From positions 1-64,000 of the forward strand of contig NZ_CALUAE010000028.1 of the NCBI RefSeq assembly GCF_943913955.1: a stretch of 64,000 nt of DNA, written 5' to 3'. Source of the DNA: Mycolicibacterium bacteremicum. Its GTDB lineage: Bacteria; Actinomycetota; Actinomycetes; Mycobacteriales; Mycobacteriaceae. Below are positions 33,796 through 42,409 of the stretch, in pieces. Both the position numbers and the translations under genes were made by a program. Under the pieces are notes generated by a model. It saw only the letters and a program-made list of their open reading frames with translations, ran no database searches and was not told where the DNA came from. The number at the start of each line of letters is the position of its first letter. Positions within the stretch are counted from its first letter, which is position 1.

Positions 33796-33908
33796 TCTCG
33801 ATGCCATCCGACGGCTAAACTCTGCAGGGTTCGGGTCGGCGGATCGCCATGGTCGGCGTGCCGAAATTCTTGTCCAGCATGGTGTTCAGCACAGTCGGGG
33901 AAGGTTTG

Positions 33909-36551
33909 ATGGCGCAGTTCAGCCAGCTTCTCGCGGGTCGCAGCAATGCCGCAGGGGCCGGCGACCGGCGCCGCAGGGTGCTCACCCTCGCGGGCGCCGC
34001 GGGGGTGCTCCTCGTCGGCGCCGGGTTCATCGCACGACGGAGCCGCACCGGCGGCGCGCCCGTTGCCGGCGGGATCCACGACGCGACCGTGCGCCGGCCC
34101 GGACCCATCCGCCAGGACCCCGAGTTGCCGGATCGCGAGTTGTCGTATCGATCGGTGCCCGCACACTTCGCCGCGACCGCCCGGGCCCGCGGTGACCAGA
34201 CCGCCTTCCGGACAGCGACGGAGGCGGTGACTTATCACGAGTTGTTCTCCGCCGCAGCCACTTTTGTCGGTGCGGACCCGTGGCCCGACACCGACCGGCG
34301 CGCCGCCCTGCTCCCGGCACCGATGACGCCGGCGACGGTGGCCGCCATCCTGGGGCTGTTCGCCTCGAACACCCCGGTGGTGGCGCTGGATCCCACGATG
34401 CCGGAAACCCGGATCCAGAAGATCACGGCCATCCTCGCCGAGCACGGCTATCGCCCCGTCGAGGTTCCCGCAGTGCTGCCCGCCGCGACGGCCGCACCGG
34501 CGGAGTTCGGCGCCGGCGTGACGCACGACGATGTGACCAGCATTCAGTTCACCTCCGGCTCCACCGGGACACCGAAGGCCGTGCTGCACCCGAACGGATT
34601 GTGGCAGTGCGATGCTCAGCTGCTCAACGACCGGTTCGGGCTGGGCGACGGTCGGAGGGTGGCTTTGTGCATGCCGATCAGCTTTGCGGCCGGCCTCAAT
34701 GTGCTGATCGCCGCGCTGCTCGGTGGCGCCGAGGTGATCGCCGTCGATCCGCAGACGATGTCGGCCGCCGACGCGTTCGACCGGATCTGCGACGCGGGCG
34801 TCCAGGCCATCACCTGCACGCCCGCATTCGTGGACGCCCTGCACCGCGCTGCGAAGGGCCGGACCCTGCCGGGCGTGCAGCGCATCGTGACGACCGGCGA
34901 GCCGGCCCACGCCCGGCATGTCCGGTCCGCCCGCGAACTGGCACCCCTCGCGGTCTTCACGAACTGGGCAGGTTCCACCGAGACCCTGGCCATCGCCAGC
35001 TATGACATCCCGCCGAGTGCCGCACTGCCACAGGGAATCATCCCGGTCGGAGTTCCTGCGCCGCACAAGCGGATTGACATCGCCGATGACGGCGCCGTCT
35101 CGATCACCTCGCGTCACCTTGCCCTTGGTTACCTGGATCAGGTGGCCACGGCGGCGACGTTCACCATGCATGCCGACGGCTCCCGGACCTACGCCGGCGG
35201 CGATGTGGGCCGACTCGACGAATACGGCAATCTGGTGCTGTCGGGCCGGGCCGATTCGACACTGAAGATCCGCGGCTATCTGGTCGAGCCCGCCGAAATC
35301 GAGTCCACGCTGCTCGGCTACCCGGATGTCGTCGAGGCCGCCGTCATCGCCGACACCGGCGGCACGCCGACGCTGACCGCATATGTCGCCGCCGACCCCG
35401 ACGCCCGCACCCCGGCGGTCGCCGATCTGCGGACCCGCCTGCACCGGGACCTGCCGCCCTACATGGTGCCCGCGCACATCGTCGTGCTCGGCGCGCTGCC
35501 TCGCGGTGACCGCGGCAAGATCGACCGGACCGCGCTACCGACGGTGGGCCGTCCGGAATTCGATCCGCCTTGCGGAGAACATGAATCGTCGATCGCCACG
35601 TTGTGGGCAGAATCGCTGCACGTGGACAGGGTGGGCCGCACCGACGGTTTCTATGCCTTGGGCGGTGATTCGCTGACCGTGACCAAGATGCTGGGGCGGG
35701 TGTCCGAGGTCCACGGCATCACGCTGCACCCGTCCGATCTGGCCGGCGCTCCGACGGTCGCCGAGTTCGCGCTCAAGCTGGCCGGGTCCGGCGGCGCGGC
35801 CGCGCAGATCCCGACCGTGGTGGCATTGCGCCCGATATCGGAGAACACGACCGGCACACCGCTGTTCTGCTTCTCCGGTGCCGGCGCCTCGTCACTGTGT
35901 TTCGTTCCGCTGACCGAGCGGGTGGGCGAGCACACCGCGGTGTACGCGCTGGAACCCAAAGGCCTGGAGAGGCGCGCGATCCCGGATCTGTCGGTGCCCG
36001 CGTCGGCGCGCCGACACGTCCGCAACCTCCGCCGCGTTCAACCGCACGGCCCCTACACCCTGATCGGGCACTCGCTGGGTTCACACATCGCGCTGGAAGC
36101 GGCGCGGATCCTCGAAAACCAGGGCGAGACAATCGAACTGCTGGTGATGCTGGACCCGTGGCTGTCACCGCTGGCGGCCAAGAAGGCACGCCGAGACCTT
36201 CCCGATGCCACGGTGACGCTAGAAACGAACATGCAGACCGATGCCCGATCGTGGTGGGAACACCAAAAGGAATTCAAGCTCGCCGGCCTGTTCCTCGACG
36301 ACCTGCAACGCAAGACCGTCGCGGTCGAGGAATGGGGCATGATGATCGGCCTGCGGTACGCCCCGCAACCCTGGTCCGGACGGACCCTGTTGGTGTTGAG
36401 CCATCTCAATCGTGATGACCCCCGACTGTGGCCACGGATCCTGACCGGAGATCTCACGGTCCGACACCTGGAGTGCACGCACATGTCGATCGTGCGGGAA
36501 CCGCACATCAGCGCGGTGTCCGGCTTCATCGAGGAGGCACTGGGCCGCTGA
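33909..36551 (+). CDS. Membrane-anchored NRPS-like protein: adenylation, carrier, thioesterase (A-T-TE)
   Basis: An 880-residue single-module enzyme without a condensation domain. An N-terminal membrane segment (about 23-42) is flanked by RRRR and RRSR. The adenylation domain (about 75-560) shows TSGSTGTPK, NWAGSTE, a GGD segment, KIRGYLVEP and GDRGKIDR. The carrier has GGDSL with S588 for phosphopantetheine. The thioesterase (about 640-880) has GHSLGS with S722 and H near 857. The A4 region reads ISFAAG, lacking the Asp that binds an alpha-amino group, so the substrate may be an aryl, hydroxy or keto acid (inference). Start is the ATG behind GGGGAAGG. An IdeR-like box precedes it. Confidence 0.8.
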   Translation: MAQFSQLLAGRSNAAGAGDRRRRVLTLAGAAGVLLVGAGFIARRSRTGGAPVAGGIHDATVRRPGPIRQDPELPDRELSYRSVPAHFAATARARGDQTAFRTATEAVTYHELFSAAATFVGADPWPDTDRRAALLPAPMTPATVAAILGLFASNTPVVALDPTMPETRIQKITAILAEHGYRPVEVPAVLPAATAAPAEFGAGVTHDDVTSIQFTSGSTGTPKAVLHPNGLWQCDAQLLNDRFGLGDGRRVALCMPISFAAGLNVLIAALLGGAEVIAVDPQTMSAADAFDRICDAGVQAITCTPAFVDALHRAAKGRTLPGVQRIVTTGEPAHARHVRSARELAPLAVFTNWAGSTETLAIASYDIPPSAALPQGIIPVGVPAPHKRIDIADDGAVSITSRHLALGYLDQVATAATFTMHADGSRTYAGGDVGRLDEYGNLVLSGRADSTLKIRGYLVEPAEIESTLLGYPDVVEAAVIADTGGTPTLTAYVAADPDARTPAVADLRTRLHRDLPPYMVPAHIVVLGALPRGDRGKIDRTALPTVGRPEFDPPCGEHESSIATLWAESLHVDRVGRTDGFYALGGDSLTVTKMLGRVSEVHGITLHPSDLAGAPTVAEFALKLAGSGGAAAQIPTVVALRPISENTTGTPLFCFSGAGASSLCFVPLTERVGEHTAVYALEPKGLERRAIPDLSVPASARRHVRNLRRVQPHGPYTLIGHSLGSHIALEAARILENQGETIELLVMLDPWLSPLAAKKARRDLPDATVTLETNMQTDARSWWEHQKEFKLAGLFLDDLQRKTVAVEEWGMMIGLRYAPQPWSGRTLLVLSHLNRDDPRLWPRILTGDLTVRHLECTHMSIVREPHISAVSGFIEEALGR

Positions 36552-36557
36552 CACGAC

Positions 36558-36597
36558 ACCGGCCGGGACGGCAGCATGCGCTGCCACCCCGGCCGGT
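36558..36597. terminator. Bidirectional hairpin between the A-T-TE gene and the first repeat-protein gene
   Basis: ACCGGCCGGG (36558-36567) pairs with CCCGGCCGGT (36588-36597), with an inner GGCAGC/GCTGCC stem. It sits between two convergent stops at 36551 and 36606. Confidence 0.75.
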
Positions 36598-36605
36598 CTG
36601 TTGCC

Positions 36606-37046
36606 TCAGCGGTTGAACAGGCTGCCGATGTTGCGGGCCAGGTCGTTACCGGCCCGGTTGGCGTTCTGCACCAGGTTGTTGGTGAACGTGCCACCGTTGA
36701 CGAGCAGGTTGGTGCCCACCCGACCCAGGTTGCGCTGCAGGTTGCTACCCACCTGCCCGGTGTTCTGCTGGAAGTCGCTGCCCACCTGACCTGCGTTGCG
36801 TTGCAGGTTGCTGCCGAACTGACCCAGGTTGCGCACCAGGTTGTCACCGAATTCGCCGACGTCCTCGGGCGTCAGACCGGCCGCACGCTGTTGTGCGGCG
36901 ACATGGGCCGCGGCAGCGGAGGAACCCTCGTCTGCCGCAGCCGTCCCGGCACCCGCGACGGCGATGCCCAGACACATCGCGCCGGCGGCGCCGGTAAGCA
37001 CCATTCCCTTGACCATCTTGGGCATCCCCCAGCCGTTGCGATCCAT
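36606..37046 (-). CDS. Secreted undecapeptide-repeat protein, 7 repeats
   Basis: A 146-residue exported protein. A signal peptide (about 1-38) contains LTGAAGAMCLGIAVAGAGTA. After a short linker come about seven 11-residue units of the form (F/V)G(S/D/T)NLxxNxGx: for example FGDNLVRNLGQ, FGSNLQRNAGQ and VGSNLQRNLGR. The end is NIGSLFNR. Start is the ATG at 37046 behind AGGGAGA. It is the smallest of three neighbouring paralogues (others at 37514 and 38695) with the same signal peptide style, repeat and C-terminal IGS motif. No known family is recognised. The 11-residue period suggests an extended amphipathic helix or a solenoid. Confidence 0.75.
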   Translation of the reverse strand: MDRNGWGMPKMVKGMVLTGAAGAMCLGIAVAGAGTAAADEGSSAAAAHVAAQQRAAGLTPEDVGEFGDNLVRNLGQFGSNLQRNAGQVGSDFQQNTGQVGSNLQRNLGRVGTNLLVNGGTFTNNLVQNANRAGNDLARNIGSLFNR

Positions 37047-37465
37047 GATTTGTCTCCCTCCAGCAAACCCCACACGTACCCGCGAAGCTAACACGACTAG
37101 TGTGGCGCAGATCATATTTGACGGGAGTGAAGTGCCCGCGCCCACGCGGCTTCAAACCACCAGTTTCTTTGCTGAGTTTCGTGGACGAGCTAGCTATCCG
37201 GCCGACCGTCGGTCCGAGATGTGTGGGACTGACCAGTACCGACACGGATCGCGACGCACAGCAAGTATTTTCGCTGGTGATAATTTGACGGTTATCAGGG
37301 CGTTCCGATCGTGTCGATGCGCGCAGCATCCGTGGAGTCGAGGTTCAGACGACCCCGGCTACGCGGCAACGGCACCGCGCCACGCCTGTCTGGCAAACTC
37401 TTGTCGGCGGCCAACCCCCGAAGCCCGGGCGTCGCCGGCGGTCAGCCTCGGCACCTGGACAGCGA
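37047..37465. other. Long intergenic region upstream of the first repeat gene
   Basis: About 420 bases, lower in GC than neighbouring genes, with no convincing coding frame. It holds the 5' leader of the 7-repeat gene, including TTTGCTGGAGGGAGA (37053-37067, minus strand), and then the 3' flank of the 14-repeat gene. Confidence 0.5.
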
Positions 37466-37499
37466 GACGGGCAGCGGAACCGGGGTTCCGCTGCCCGTC
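37466..37499. terminator. Hairpin after the 14-repeat gene
   Basis: A perfect 14-base stem, GACGGGCAGCGGAA (37466-37479) and TTCCGCTGCCCGTC (37486-37499), with a 6-base loop. It lies 14 bases past the stop at 37514. No T-run. Confidence 0.75.
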
Positions 37500-37513
37500 C
37501 GAAGGCGTCTGGG

Positions 37514-38185
37514 TCAGTCGAAGAGACTGCCGATGTTCTCGCCGAGGTTGCTTCCGGCCTCACCGGCGTTGTCGACGAGATTGCTCCCGGCTTCGCCCAG
37601 GTTCTCGCCCAGGTTGCTTCCGGCCTCACCGGCATTGTCGACCAGATTGCTCCCGGTCTCACCCAGGTTCTCACCCAGGTTGCTTCCGGCCTCACCGGCA
37701 TTGTCGACCAGATTGCTCCCGGCTTCGCCCAGGTTCTCACCCAGGTTGCCTCCGGCCTCACCGGCATTGTCGACCAGATTGCTCCCGGTCTCGCCGAGAT
37801 TCTGACCGAGGTTGGTCCCCACCTCGCCGGCGTTGTTGACGAGGTTGTCGGCGGTGGTGCCGGTGTTGATCAACGCATTCGTGCCGGCCCGGCCGAGCTG
37901 CTGCTGGAGGTTGGTGCCGACCTGACCGGTGTTCTGCACCAGGTTGCTTCCGAAGCGGCCGAGGTTGCGGACGAGGTTGTTGCCGAAATCCCGGGGGTTG
38001 TTGCTGCTGCCGGAAACGCTCGCGGAACTCTGCTGTTGGGTCGTGGTCCCGCTGTCATCCGGGGCTGCGGCGGCGGTACCCGCGCCTGCCACCGCGATGC
38101 CGACCGACATTGCCGCGGCTGCGCCCGCCCATGCCACGCCCTTGAACGGGGTCGGAATGCCTTGGCTCTTGCGCTCCATCATCAT
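37514..38185 (-). CDS. Secreted undecapeptide-repeat protein, 14 repeats
   Basis: A 223-residue exported protein. The signal peptide (about 10-42) contains GAAAAMSVGIAVAGAGTAAA, nearly the same as in the 7-repeat paralogue. A Ser/Gln/Asn linker (about 43-64) is followed by fourteen uninterrupted 11-residue units (about 66-219). The last eight alternate GSNLVDNAGEA and GSNLGENLGEA, and the end is NIGSLFD. The repeat region is acidic and asparagine-rich. Three ATG codons stand in tandem at 38185, 38182 and 38179 behind GGGAG; the last has the best spacing. At DNA level the end is a 66-base tandem repeat, prone to copy-number change. Confidence 0.75.
   Translation of the reverse strand: MMMERKSQGIPTPFKGVAWAGAAAAMSVGIAVAGAGTAAAAPDDSGTTTQQQSSASVSGSSNNPRDFGNNLVRNLGRFGSNLVQNTGQVGTNLQQQLGRAGTNALINTGTTADNLVNNAGEVGTNLGQNLGETGSNLVDNAGEAGGNLGENLGEAGSNLVDNAGEAGSNLGENLGETGSNLVDNAGEAGSNLGENLGEAGSNLVDNAGEAGSNLGENIGSLFD
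37530..37793. repeat. 66-base in-frame tandem repeat, about four copies
   Basis: TTGCTTCCGGCCTCACCGG recurs with small changes at 37548, 37614, 37680 and 37746, exactly 66 bases apart. Each copy encodes two 11-residue units of the 14-repeat protein. The boundaries given are approximate. Confidence 0.9.
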
Positions 38186-38648
38186 CTCCCTATAGCAAAT
38201 TGCTGATGTTCGATTCCTGCGCTAGTCACGCAACAAACGCATACCTGACCGGAAAATTCACCAAACGGCAACATGTCGTACTTTCGTTAGCTGGATGCTC
38301 GGTAGCCGCCGCAGCAATACGGGTGCGTGGCGACACTCTCCGGCCGGCCCGACCGTCGCGCTCGGACCGGGTCGCGGCTGGCAAAGATCGATCTTGGTGC
38401 ATTTATGCCAAGTTTCGTGCAGTTTCGACGATCAGCTCACGGACCCAGCACGTGCCACAGATTCTGAGATCGGCCCCATGCTCGATCAGTCAGATGGTTA
38501 GCTGTTGCGACAGCAAAGGCCGCTCGATCGACACGCTTATCGGACGATCAGAAGGTAGAGCCAGGGCTGCGACGGATCCGGTCAGCAAATCTGTTTTCAT
38601 GCGCGGATTCCGAAGGTGACGGACGCCGATCCTGATCGAGACACAAAA
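38186..38648. other. Long intergenic region upstream of the 14-repeat gene
   Basis: About 460 bases with lower GC and no convincing gene. The part next to 38185 is the leader of the 14-repeat gene, with TTTGCTATAGGGAGA (38185-38199, minus strand). The remainder shows nothing recognised and could hide a small RNA. Confidence 0.5.
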
Positions 38649-38682
38649 AGGCGGGCAGCAGGAAGTTTCCCGCTGCCCGCCT
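38649..38682 (-). terminator. Rho-independent terminator of the 16-repeat gene
   Basis: AGGCGGGCAGC (38649-38659) pairs with GCTGCCCGCCT (38672-38682), with an inner GGAA/TTCC. On the minus strand the stem is followed by TTTTTG. Confidence 0.88.
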
Positions 38683-38694
38683 CGTGGGCGTGGT

Positions 38695-39411
38695 TCAGCC
38701 GCCCAGGACCGAGCCGATACCGGTCAGGACATCGGTGCCGACCTGGCCCAGCTGCTGCTGGCCATTGCTGGCGGCGGTGCCACCGTTGACCAGAACGTCC
38801 GTACCGACCTGACCCAGCTGCTGCTGGCCATTGCTGGCCGCGGTGCCACCGTTGACCAGAACGTCCGTACCGACCTGACCCAGCTGCTGCTGAGCATCGC
38901 TGGCGGCGGTGCCACCGTTGATCTGCAGATTGCTTCCCACCGTGCCGAGCTGCTGCTGCGCATTGCTGGCCGCGGTACCACCGTTGACCAAGATGTCGGT
39001 GCCCACCTGGCCCAACTGCTGCTGAGCATCGCTGGCGGCGGTGCCACCGTTGATCTGCAAGTTGCTCCCCACGGTGCCGAGCTGCTGTTGCACATGAGCG
39101 GCGGCCGCACCACTGTTCTGCTGCAGGTTGCTGCCGAACTGGCCGGCCTGCTGCTGGGCGTTACTCGCCGCGGTACCGCCGTTGATCTGCAGATTGCTGC
39201 CGACGCGGCCGATGTTCTGAGTCAGGTTCGACCCGAACTTGCCCAGGCGTTGCAGCGGCGACTTGTTCGAGCTCTGCGTCGTGCTTTGCCCGGTGTCCGC
39301 GTACGCAGCGCCGGCCGTCACCGTGGCGGCACCCATGGCAAGCGCGATTCCGCCCCCTGCGACGACAGTCGCGGCAATCATCCGGATGGACTTTTCCTGA
39401 CGTCGGTACAT
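38695..39411 (-). CDS. Secreted undecapeptide-repeat protein, 16 repeats
   Basis: A 238-residue exported protein. The signal peptide (about 8-38) ends near TAGAAYADT. Sixteen 11-residue units follow (about 58-233), in pairs such as VGSNLQINGGT / AASDAQQQLGQ and VGTDVLVNGGT / AASNGQQQLGQ, richer in Gln than the paralogues. The end is GIGSVLGG. The ATG at 39411 follows AAAGGGAGA. Placement in line with the 7- and 14-repeat genes, the shared signal style and the IGS end show tandem gene duplication followed by repeat expansion. Function unknown. Confidence 0.75.
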   Translation of the reverse strand: MYRRQEKSIRMIAATVVAGGGIALAMGAATVTAGAAYADTGQSTTQSSNKSPLQRLGKFGSNLTQNIGRVGSNLQINGGTAASNAQQQAGQFGSNLQQNSGAAAAHVQQQLGTVGSNLQINGGTAASDAQQQLGQVGTDILVNGGTAASNAQQQLGTVGSNLQINGGTAASDAQQQLGQVGTDVLVNGGTAASNGQQQLGQVGTDVLVNGGTAASNGQQQLGQVGTDVLTGIGSVLGG

Positions 39412-39850
39412 GTTGATCTCCCTTTCAGCAAATTCCCCAACCAACACGGAGAAGTTAGCACGCAAGTTGCCTGGTGGAATAGTCCCCCTCGCAGATTTGC
39501 CGAAATTCTATCTGACACTTGCGCAAATTTGTTTGCCGGATACCATCCCCCGGTACGCTTCCGTCTCTCCGTTCACGCAACATAACCCCAGTTCAGGGCG
39601 TATTTCCTAAGGGCGGCGGCATGACGGATGACGTTGCCACAGCGGCCCGCGAGGGCTCAGGCAGGCACCGATGTCACGATTTGCCAACAACGACTCATCA
39701 AGATCGGAAACCGTCAATCAGCAAACTAAACATCGAATTTGCGCAGTCCAGGTCCAGATTCCGCGATGCAGCACGAAACCACCGGCGTCGGCAACCATCA
39801 CGGAGAACGCGCGGGTACCGCCGCCGCCTACGGCGCGCGGTTGCTGCGCT
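39412..39850. other. Intergenic region upstream of the 16-repeat gene
   Basis: 439 bases of lower-GC DNA with no convincing gene. It carries the leader of the 16-repeat gene (TTTGCTGAAAGGGAGA at 39417-39432, minus strand) and the 3' flank of the glycosidase gene. Confidence 0.5.
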
Positions 39851-41410
39851 CTACTGCGTCAGGACGACCTTGACACCCACCCACGGCACCCAGGTCATAT
39901 GCCCGCGTTGGAAGGTCACTCTGGTTCCGCCGTTGGTCCACTTCTCCGACGAGGTGGCCAGTCCGAGGGCCGGGACCCACTTCTTCGCGAACTCCGCGCT
40001 GGCCCACTGCGCCCCGGTCTCCGGGGAGTACCAGACCCGGAACGGCTGCCATCCGCCGAAATCCTGGTAGCCGTCTTTGAACGTCGTGATCGGCAGGCCG
40101 CCGTTGCGCGAGCGCGCCAGATTGATCACCGGCGTCGGGGACGCGACGAACTTCCCGGGCGCCGTCTCCCACAACGTGCCCAGGCTCCACAGTTGGGTCC
40201 AGACCTTGGAGGCGTTGGCATAGACCGGACTGAGCACCTCCCCGAGCACGGGCGCCGATTGCGCGGCATTGGCGGCGAAGCGCGCGTACACCTCACGCAC
40301 ACCCGGGCGGGATTGCAGTACCCGCTGCGCAGGCTTGGGCGCCCAGTCCGACCGGTAGATGCCGAAACGGTCGTCGTCATTGCGCCCGGAGCTGTTCAGA
40401 TCCCTTGTGGTGTAGAGCAACAACGGCCCGGCATAGGGCAGCTCCGGCCAGGTGCTGATCATGTCGGCGATGAAGTCGGCCTGCCCGGCCTCGCTCACCC
40501 GGTTGGTGGGCGCGCCGTACTCGGTCACCCAGATCTTGCGGGCGCCGTCGCCGTTCTCCAGCATCACCCGGCGCATCCGGACCAGCTGCTCCACCGGTGA
40601 GTCGGGCTGCAACATCCCGCCGGAGAACTTCATGCTGTAGCTGTAGGGGTGATAGGACAGCGCGTCGAAGAATGGTTGGGCGCCGTTGGCGTACATCTTC
40701 TTCAAAAAGGTGACGGGGTCAATTGTCCAAGCGCCCCATGTTTTTCCCGAGCCCAGCACACCACCGAGAATTACCGCCGCCGGATCGGCGGCCTTGATCC
40801 GCGGATAGGCGGCCTTGAGCAACGCGGTGTATCCCGCCGGATCCGGCCACGGCGTGTATCCCGTAAAACCGTTCGGTTCGTTCCAGACTTCGTATGCCGA
40901 GATTTTGCCTCGATATCGCTCAGCGACCTTGGCGGTGAATTTCCCATAGGCCTCCGGTGAGGCGGGCCGACCGTGCGGCGGCATCGATCCGATGGCCATC
41001 GCCCACCAGGGACTCGAGGTGATGCAGGCGATGACGGAGATGCCGGCCGCCTTGGCCGCATTGACCACCCGGTCGGCCCGTGACCAGTCATACCTGCCCT
41101 TGACCGCCTCGACGCCGGCCCACGGGATACCGATCCGGACGAGTCGGACGTTGTCAGCGACCCACCGCTGCACCGTCTGGGCGACCTGCGCCTCGTCGTA
41201 GAAGTAGACCTGGGAATCAGCGAACCCGACGGTGGTAGCCGGGAAGCTGAGCGGGTTGACGGTTTCGGCAATGACCTGCCGTGGCCGCTGCGAGGTCGGC
41301 ACCGAGACCAGTGCGATGACGCACATCGCCGAAACAATGGCACCGAGCACGCTGCGCCACAATTTACGGCGCGGGTATATCGATCGCCGGCGCACCGTAA
41401 TCCCACTCAT
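39851..41410 (-). CDS. Secreted GH39/clan-A-like glycoside hydrolase with LGFP-like C-terminus
   Basis: A 519-residue exported protein. A basic head and one hydrophobic segment (about 20-42) act as signal or anchor. The TIM-barrel part (about 60-370) has the clan-A acid/base in EVWNEPNGF and the nucleophile Glu in WVTEYGAPT, both intact. The C-terminal 130 residues contain segments like GLATSSEKWTNGGTRVTFQRG, reminiscent of LGFP cell-wall-binding repeats. It could cleave an envelope or biofilm polysaccharide; the substrate is unknown. Start is the ATG behind GGGAAAGG; a TTG five codons upstream overlaps that site. Confidence 0.75.
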   Translation of the reverse strand: MSGITVRRRSIYPRRKLWRSVLGAIVSAMCVIALVSVPTSQRPRQVIAETVNPLSFPATTVGFADSQVYFYDEAQVAQTVQRWVADNVRLVRIGIPWAGVEAVKGRYDWSRADRVVNAAKAAGISVIACITSSPWWAMAIGSMPPHGRPASPEAYGKFTAKVAERYRGKISAYEVWNEPNGFTGYTPWPDPAGYTALLKAAYPRIKAADPAAVILGGVLGSGKTWGAWTIDPVTFLKKMYANGAQPFFDALSYHPYSYSMKFSGGMLQPDSPVEQLVRMRRVMLENGDGARKIWVTEYGAPTNRVSEAGQADFIADMISTWPELPYAGPLLLYTTRDLNSSGRNDDDRFGIYRSDWAPKPAQRVLQSRPGVREVYARFAANAAQSAPVLGEVLSPVYANASKVWTQLWSLGTLWETAPGKFVASPTPVINLARSRNGGLPITTFKDGYQDFGGWQPFRVWYSPETGAQWASAEFAKKWVPALGLATSSEKWTNGGTRVTFQRGHMTWVPWVGVKVVLTQ

Positions 41411-41517
41411 TTCGGCCTTTCCCAAATTTGAGTTCTTTCTAACGGAAGGCCCGCCACATCGACCGCACCCAATTCGGCGTGTCGAAAAGCGGGCACCACC
41501 TACGGCATGCTGGGCTC

Positions 41518-42375
41518 ATGCGGATTGGTGTGGTGTTCCCACAGACCGAGCTGGGCGGCGATCCGGGTGCGGTGCGCGCATACGGCCGACGGGTCGAGGA
41601 GCTCGGCTTCACCCACATCCTGGCCTACGACCACGTGGTGGGCGCCGATCCCGCGGTGCACACCGGGTGGACCGGCCCCTACGACGTGCGCACGACGTTC
41701 CACGAACCGCTGGTGATGTTCGGCTTCCTGGCGGCCGTCACCGAGGCCGTCGAACTGGTCACCGGGGTGATCATCCTGCCGCAGCGGCAGACCGTGCTGG
41801 TGGCCAAGCAGGCCGCCGAGGTCGACCTGTTGAGCTCCGGGCGTCTGCGGCTGGGTGTCGGGATCGGCTGGAATGCGGTCGAATACGAGGCGCTGGGCGA
41901 GGATTTCGGTACCCGGGGCAGACGGTCGGCCGAACAGATCGCGGTGCTGCGCCGGCTGTGGACGGAGCCGACCGTGAGCGTGCGCGGTGCCCATCATCAG
42001 ATCACCGGGGCGGGATTGTCACCACTGCCGGTCCAGCGCCCCATTCCGGTCTGGATCGGGTCGGCGTCCGATCCCGGGTACCGGCGCGCCGGCCGACTGG
42101 CCGACGGCTGGTTCCCGATGATGTCGCCGGGTCCCCGCCTGGACCACGCCCGGTCGGTGGTCGAGGAGGCCGCAGCCGCCGCGGGACGCGATCCGGCGCG
42201 GATCGGCATGGAGGGCAGGGTGTCCTGGCGCGGTGACGACGACGCCGCGCTGGCCGAGGTCACGGCGTGGTCGCAGGCCGGGGCGTCGCACCTGTCGATC
42301 AACACCATGGGCGCCGGTCTGGCCACCGTGGATGATCACCTCGCGGTGCTGACCCGGCTCGCCGCCGGTCTGTAG
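41518..42375 (+). CDS. LLM-class F420-dependent oxidoreductase
   Basis: Luciferase-like monooxygenase-fold protein of 285 residues. Marks of the mycobacterial F420 group are the N-terminal MRIGVVFPQTELGGDPGAV, the segment GFTHILAYDHVVGAD, and RLRLGVGIGWNAVEYEALGEDF for cofactor binding. These enzymes use F420H2 to reduce or oxidise diverse small molecules; the substrate is not predictable. The ATG at 41518 starts the first barrel strand; an upstream in-frame start lacks support. The acyltransferase gene follows 34 bases downstream on the same strand. Confidence 0.85.
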   Translation: MRIGVVFPQTELGGDPGAVRAYGRRVEELGFTHILAYDHVVGADPAVHTGWTGPYDVRTTFHEPLVMFGFLAAVTEAVELVTGVIILPQRQTVLVAKQAAEVDLLSSGRLRLGVGIGWNAVEYEALGEDFGTRGRRSAEQIAVLRRLWTEPTVSVRGAHHQITGAGLSPLPVQRPIPVWIGSASDPGYRRAGRLADGWFPMMSPGPRLDHARSVVEEAAAAAGRDPARIGMEGRVSWRGDDDAALAEVTAWSQAGASHLSINTMGAGLATVDDHLAVLTRLAAGL

Positions 42376-42409
42376 ATCTGCGCGACCGCGTCCGTACCCT
42401 GAGAGGATC

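Noticed and set aside
37530..37793. Regularly spaced repeats resembling a CRISPR array
   Set aside because: The period is 66 bases with no unique spacers, all copies are in frame, and they encode the 11-residue protein repeat.
38186..38640. Short open frames in the intergenic region before the 14-repeat gene
   Set aside because: No ribosome site, no codon bias and no recognisable product; treated as non-coding leader DNA.
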